From the NCBI RefSeq assembly GCF_000220255.1, contig NZ_GL982514.1, forward strand, positions 590,978-631,469: a stretch of 40,492 nt of DNA, written 5' to 3'. Below are positions 37,535 through 40,492 of the stretch, piece after piece; position 1 is the first letter of the stretch; each line of letters begins with the position of its first letter. The stretch comes from Prevotella pallens ATCC 700821 (GTDB taxonomy: Bacteria; Bacteroidota; Bacteroidia; Bacteroidales; Bacteroidaceae). Under the pieces are notes generated by a model that did not search any database, was not told the DNA's origin, and saw nothing but the letters and a program-made list of their open reading frames with translations. The translations under genes were made by a program, and so were the position numbers.

Positions 37535-40066
37535 TTATTTTGCGGTTTCTCTTCGCTCTCTAATCAGCTTTATTTGTCGCAACAAGTCGTTGTAGTGCAG
37601 CAAGTTGATGCCAGAACTTTGTGCAGCTTGTTGTTTGCAGAAAGTCTCCACTTTAGCCATTTGCTGTTCCATATAGAGCATAACATCAGAGTTAGAAGCT
37701 CGGTCGGCAGCAGTTGGTTTCTCTGTTTTCACTGGATTTAGCAATTCTGTTTTCACTGGATTTAGCAATACATTTAGCTGTTCTAAATATGTGCGTTCCA
37801 ACAATCGGCGTGTAGCATTCTTCGTCTCGTTCGTTGCCGTTAGTGGTTTCCAAACGGCTTGGAACACATCGTTCAGATAGTCGGCAAACTGGTATGCGCC
37901 CTTTGCTTGTTGGTCTTTATACATCTTGTCGAGAAGTGCTCCGTTCATTAATACCTTTAGCACCCTACTTTGTTGTGCATTTATGTCGGCAATTATGTCT
38001 GTTCCAGCAACATCGGTCATAGTAGTAGGATATAGCCACAGCGGAGCATCGAAGAGCTGTTTGGAGATATATGCTACGGCATCGCGTCCCTTTTGTGCCG
38101 GTGCCACTTCGTAAGGTTTCTGTCCTGGCATATTGTTAAGGTAGCGTCCGCCCACGTTTTTCAGCACGTGGTTAGTGTAGCGGTTAAATTGCGACAAAAC
38201 ACTTTGCCACATTTCAATGCGGTCTTTATACTGGTCGTTAGGTTGCTTGGTCCACTCTGGCAATGCAACAATAATGCGTTTTAAGTTCTTTATGCCATAT
38301 TCGCTGGCTCTAACATTATCGTCTCCTAAATCTTCTGTTTGCGCGCGAGGGTCCTCATTGCGTCCTTCTCCACCAAACCATAGGCGTGGATTTTTAGCAA
38401 GAATGGCCGTTGTTTCGTCCATCAGCTTATCCTTTTCTTGCATTTCGTCTTTAAATTCAGGTCTATATTGGTATCCCCACTTTATCGCCCACTTGTCGTA
38501 GTCGTTTATTCGTGGAAAGAGTCCACGTTCAGAAATTCCGTCTTCTGGTTGCGCAACATAGTTAAAGCGAGCATAGTCCATAATGCTGGCAGTGTGTCCG
38601 TGCTGTTCCACCCATTTTTTATCGCGTAGTTTTTCTACAGGTGTAGCGTGGCTTGCTCCCATATTGTGTCGCAAACCAAGCGTGTGTCCCACTTCGTGGC
38701 TCGATACAAATCGTATTAGTTCGCCCATTAAGCGGTCGTCCATTTTCATAGTTTGCGCTCTTTTGTCTAATGGTCCGCACTGTGTCATATACCATTTTGT
38801 AAGTAAATTCATTACGTTATGATACCAACAGATGTGACTTTCTATAATTTCGCCACTGCGTGGGTCTACAATTCGTGGACCGTAAGCATTTTCTATTTCG
38901 GCAGGTAAATATCTGAGAACGTTAAATCGTGCATCGTCTACACTCATAGTAGAGTCGTTCGGGAAGTCTTTTGCCAATATTGCATTCTTAAAACCAGCCG
39001 CTTCGAATGCAACATTCCAGTCCTCAATGCCTTTTTTTAGATAGGGCACCCACTTTTTAGGCGTAGCTGGGTCAATGTAGAACACAATGGGTTTAATGGG
39101 TTCTGTGAGCTGTCCGTTGCGGTAACGTCGTGGGTCTTTAGGTTCTAAACGGAAGCGCGAAATAAACTGTTCGCGGTCTGTTTTAGTCTGTTCATCGCTA
39201 AATATGGTATATCTATTGGTGAAATAGCCCACACGAGAGTCCCAAATACGCTTACGCATAGGCACTTTCGGTAGCAAAACCATACTGGTATTCAGGCTAA
39301 TAGTAACCGATTCTGTATACGAAGCCGGTGTAGTAGATGGGGTGCTGTTATAGGTACGTGTAGTAGCCACTTCTATATTAATAGGGTAAACCTTCATAGT
39401 ATCTATAAAAGTGCGGTCGGGTTGCAATGCGCCAAGTTTTAGTTGCTTTGCACTATTGGCAGATATGCTTACCACTCCGTTATCTTTCGCAAATAGAGGA
39501 GTAACATCTATGAGCTGTGCACCAGTAGTTTTGTTGCGTCCAATAATTTTGAACGAAGCTATAATAGGGTCTACTGTCGATGCTTTTAACGTTTTTGAGA
39601 TACGACTGTTGGGGTCGGCTTCTTGCGAAAGAACGTAGGCGCGAAGCAACATTGTTTTGGCATTGCGTTGCTCAAAATAAAGCGTTTGCTGGTTAATAGC
39701 TTCGCCAGAAAACTTACCAAAGCTTTGTGGCACACCTGTAAAACGTGTTACAGCCAATATATAGCGCCCAAGAAGAGAATCAGCAATTTCGAAATACCAC
39801 TTATCATCTATGTGCCTTATAGTGAAAAGTCCATTTTGCACGCTACCAGTACGTTTAATAAGCTGGTCGTAAGGCAGTTCTTTCTCTTTGTCTTTCGCTG
39901 CTTTCTCTGTTCCGTTCAAATTATTCTCTTTTTGTTTTACAGCAGTAGTTTTCTCGTCAGTAGAGTCTTTTACATTGCTGTAAATGGTTCTGTTGCTAGC
40001 AATTGAAACGCCGGCAGTCATACAGAATGCTATAAGGCAAGTCGCCATTTGTCTATTAATCATCAT
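37535..40066 (-). CDS. Exported zinc-dependent metalloprotease (DUF5117/DUF5118 type)
   Basis: An 843-residue protein with a signal peptide, MATCLIAFCMTAGVSIASN. A Lys/Glu-rich linker follows, then a DUF5118-like and a DUF5117-like region, and a metzincin-type catalytic domain with HEVGHTLGLRHNMGAS (about residues 456-471), which gives the HExxHxxGxxH zinc site. ASIMDYARFNYVAQ provides the Met-turn. Such proteins are common in Bacteroidetes and probably act in the periplasm or at the surface. Near the C-terminus the octapeptide LLNPVKTE is repeated in tandem. The start was chosen after the promoter at 40094-40124; a frame from 40135 would contain it. Confidence 0.92.
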   Translation of the reverse strand: MMINRQMATCLIAFCMTAGVSIASNRTIYSNVKDSTDEKTTAVKQKENNLNGTEKAAKDKEKELPYDQLIKRTGSVQNGLFTIRHIDDKWYFEIADSLLGRYILAVTRFTGVPQSFGKFSGEAINQQTLYFEQRNAKTMLLRAYVLSQEADPNSRISKTLKASTVDPIIASFKIIGRNKTTGAQLIDVTPLFAKDNGVVSISANSAKQLKLGALQPDRTFIDTMKVYPINIEVATTRTYNSTPSTTPASYTESVTISLNTSMVLLPKVPMRKRIWDSRVGYFTNRYTIFSDEQTKTDREQFISRFRLEPKDPRRYRNGQLTEPIKPIVFYIDPATPKKWVPYLKKGIEDWNVAFEAAGFKNAILAKDFPNDSTMSVDDARFNVLRYLPAEIENAYGPRIVDPRSGEIIESHICWYHNVMNLLTKWYMTQCGPLDKRAQTMKMDDRLMGELIRFVSSHEVGHTLGLRHNMGASHATPVEKLRDKKWVEQHGHTASIMDYARFNYVAQPEDGISERGLFPRINDYDKWAIKWGYQYRPEFKDEMQEKDKLMDETTAILAKNPRLWFGGEGRNEDPRAQTEDLGDDNVRASEYGIKNLKRIIVALPEWTKQPNDQYKDRIEMWQSVLSQFNRYTNHVLKNVGGRYLNNMPGQKPYEVAPAQKGRDAVAYISKQLFDAPLWLYPTTMTDVAGTDIIADINAQQSRVLKVLMNGALLDKMYKDQQAKGAYQFADYLNDVFQAVWKPLTATNETKNATRRLLERTYLEQLNVLLNPVKTELLNPVKTEKPTAADRASNSDVMLYMEQQMAKVETFCKQQAAQSSGINLLHYNDLLRQIKLIRERRETAK
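37722..37769 (-). repeat. Tandem 24-bp coding duplication
   Basis: Two identical 24-bp units (37722-37745, 37746-37769) encode the doubled LLNPVKTE in the metalloprotease. The reading frame is kept. Confidence 0.9.
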
Positions 40067-40093
40067 AATACGATTTATTGTTGTTTGAGCGAA

Positions 40094-40124
40094 CAAAGAT
40101 AGACAAAAAGCTACAAACTGCAAA
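40094..40124 (-). promoter_or_regulatory. Promoter of the zinc metalloprotease gene
   Basis: On the minus strand TTTG (40121-40124), 19 bp, TATCTTTG (40094-40101), an exact consensus giving a leader of about 25 nt. Confidence 0.87.
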
Positions 40125-40135
40125 ATATATTGCAT

Positions 40136-40390
40136 ATTCTCGGCTATAAGATATATTAAATAAATACAAGTAAAATATGTTTATATATGTAAAGACTAAC
40201 GAAAAATAGCTTTTACTTTTGTAAATTAGTTTTTATAAAAAAGTAATAATTCCATTTATAAAGCATAAAAACTTTGGTTTTGTAGTCAAAAAACAGCTCT
40301 TTTACACAATATAAGATGTTGTTTTTACAATATAAAGTAATATATTTTGTAGTGTACTGATTATAAAACAGTTGAACCATTATATAGCTT
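40136..40390. other. AT-rich divergent gap, 40136-40390
   Basis: Very AT-rich sequence between divergent genes. TACTTTTG at 40214-40221 matches the -7 box but lacks a -33. I see no repeat or hairpin of note. Confidence 0.4.
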
Positions 40391-40492
40391 ATGAAATATA
40401 ATTACACCGTTTTAGGCATATTGTTCTATCTTTCTACTATTTTATTTGAGTATCCAGTACATTGCAAAAAAGCGATTTTAATAAAAAGATAT
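40391..40492 (+). CDS. Start of a gene cut by the window edge (probable exported protein)
   Basis: An open frame begins with ATG at 40391 and runs to the last base without a stop (34 codons). It begins KYNYTVLGILFYLSTILF, a plausible signal peptide or membrane segment, and continues EYPVHC. With only this much visible, neither the function nor the reality of the gene is certain. It would be divergent from the metalloprotease. Confidence 0.45.
   Translation, partial: MKYNYTVLGILFYLSTILFEYPVHCKKAILIKRY

Overview
The window looks like an ordinary chromosomal stretch of an AT-rich member of the Bacteroidales, most likely Prevotellaceae. At least twelve transcription starts carry the Bacteroidetes-type promoter TTTG-N19/20-TAnnTTTG. 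Shine-Dalgarno sequences are mostly absent. The gene content also fits: single-chain Fe-S serine dehydratase, Ptb-Buk pair, KdsB and a KdsC-like phosphatase for LPS Kdo, M16 and DUF5117-type zinc proteases, tandem HU genes, and a chromosomal Rep_3 initiator. No phage, integrase or transposase gene is visible.

Layout. 0.3-1.6 kb: a small hypothetical protein coupled to a CDF metal transporter (-), then tRNA-Arg(CCG). 2.6-4.4 kb: a small exported transglycosylase-like protein and a membrane metallophosphoesterase (+). 4.6-8.2 kb: serine dehydratase, kdsB and an acyltransferase (-). 8.3-12.4 kb: DUF2520 dehydrogenase-like protein, KdsC-like HAD, S41 protease, Maf and gamma carbonic anhydrase (+). 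12.7-15.0 kb: a four-gene ECF sigma / membrane regulator / secreted protein / outer-membrane barrel operon (+). 15.1-17.3 kb: smpB, a DUF4375 gene and a Rep_3 initiator (-). 18.1-26.8 kb: an exported protein (-), then OsmC, ptb-buk, DUF2975-XRE and an M16 protease (+). 27.8-32.9 kb: an orphan SUKH immunity-like gene (-), then ftsY, rimO, HU and a membrane-anchored HU fusion (+). 34.1-40.1 kb: two membrane proteins, mrp and a large zinc metalloprotease (-). A gene start runs off the right edge.

The most interesting material is between the genes. Six intergenic loci carry one dispersed element: a conserved AT-rich head of about 36 bp, 3 to 9 tandem units of exactly 22 bp, and usually a distinctive last unit. 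Each unit starts with an 8-bp core that is nearly always one of two perfect palindromes, AGATATCT or AGACGTCT, so the palindrome is kept while its sequence changes. One array lies in the 848-bp gap upstream of the Rep_3 initiator, and 22-bp direct repeats are what plasmid initiators of that family usually bind. A domesticated initiator with chromosomal iteron-like arrays is therefore a testable hypothesis. All six arrays lie 130-200 bp beyond an intrinsic terminator.

Three unannotated small-RNA candidates end close to three of these arrays. Two have a perfect promoter and terminator 70-90 nt apart with no gene between; the third is a chain of hairpins with GNRA loops. Two further repeat systems are present: adjacent tandem arrays of two unrelated 44-bp units at 33.8-34.1 kb, and a diverged dispersed repeat of roughly 80-100 bp at four intergenic sites.
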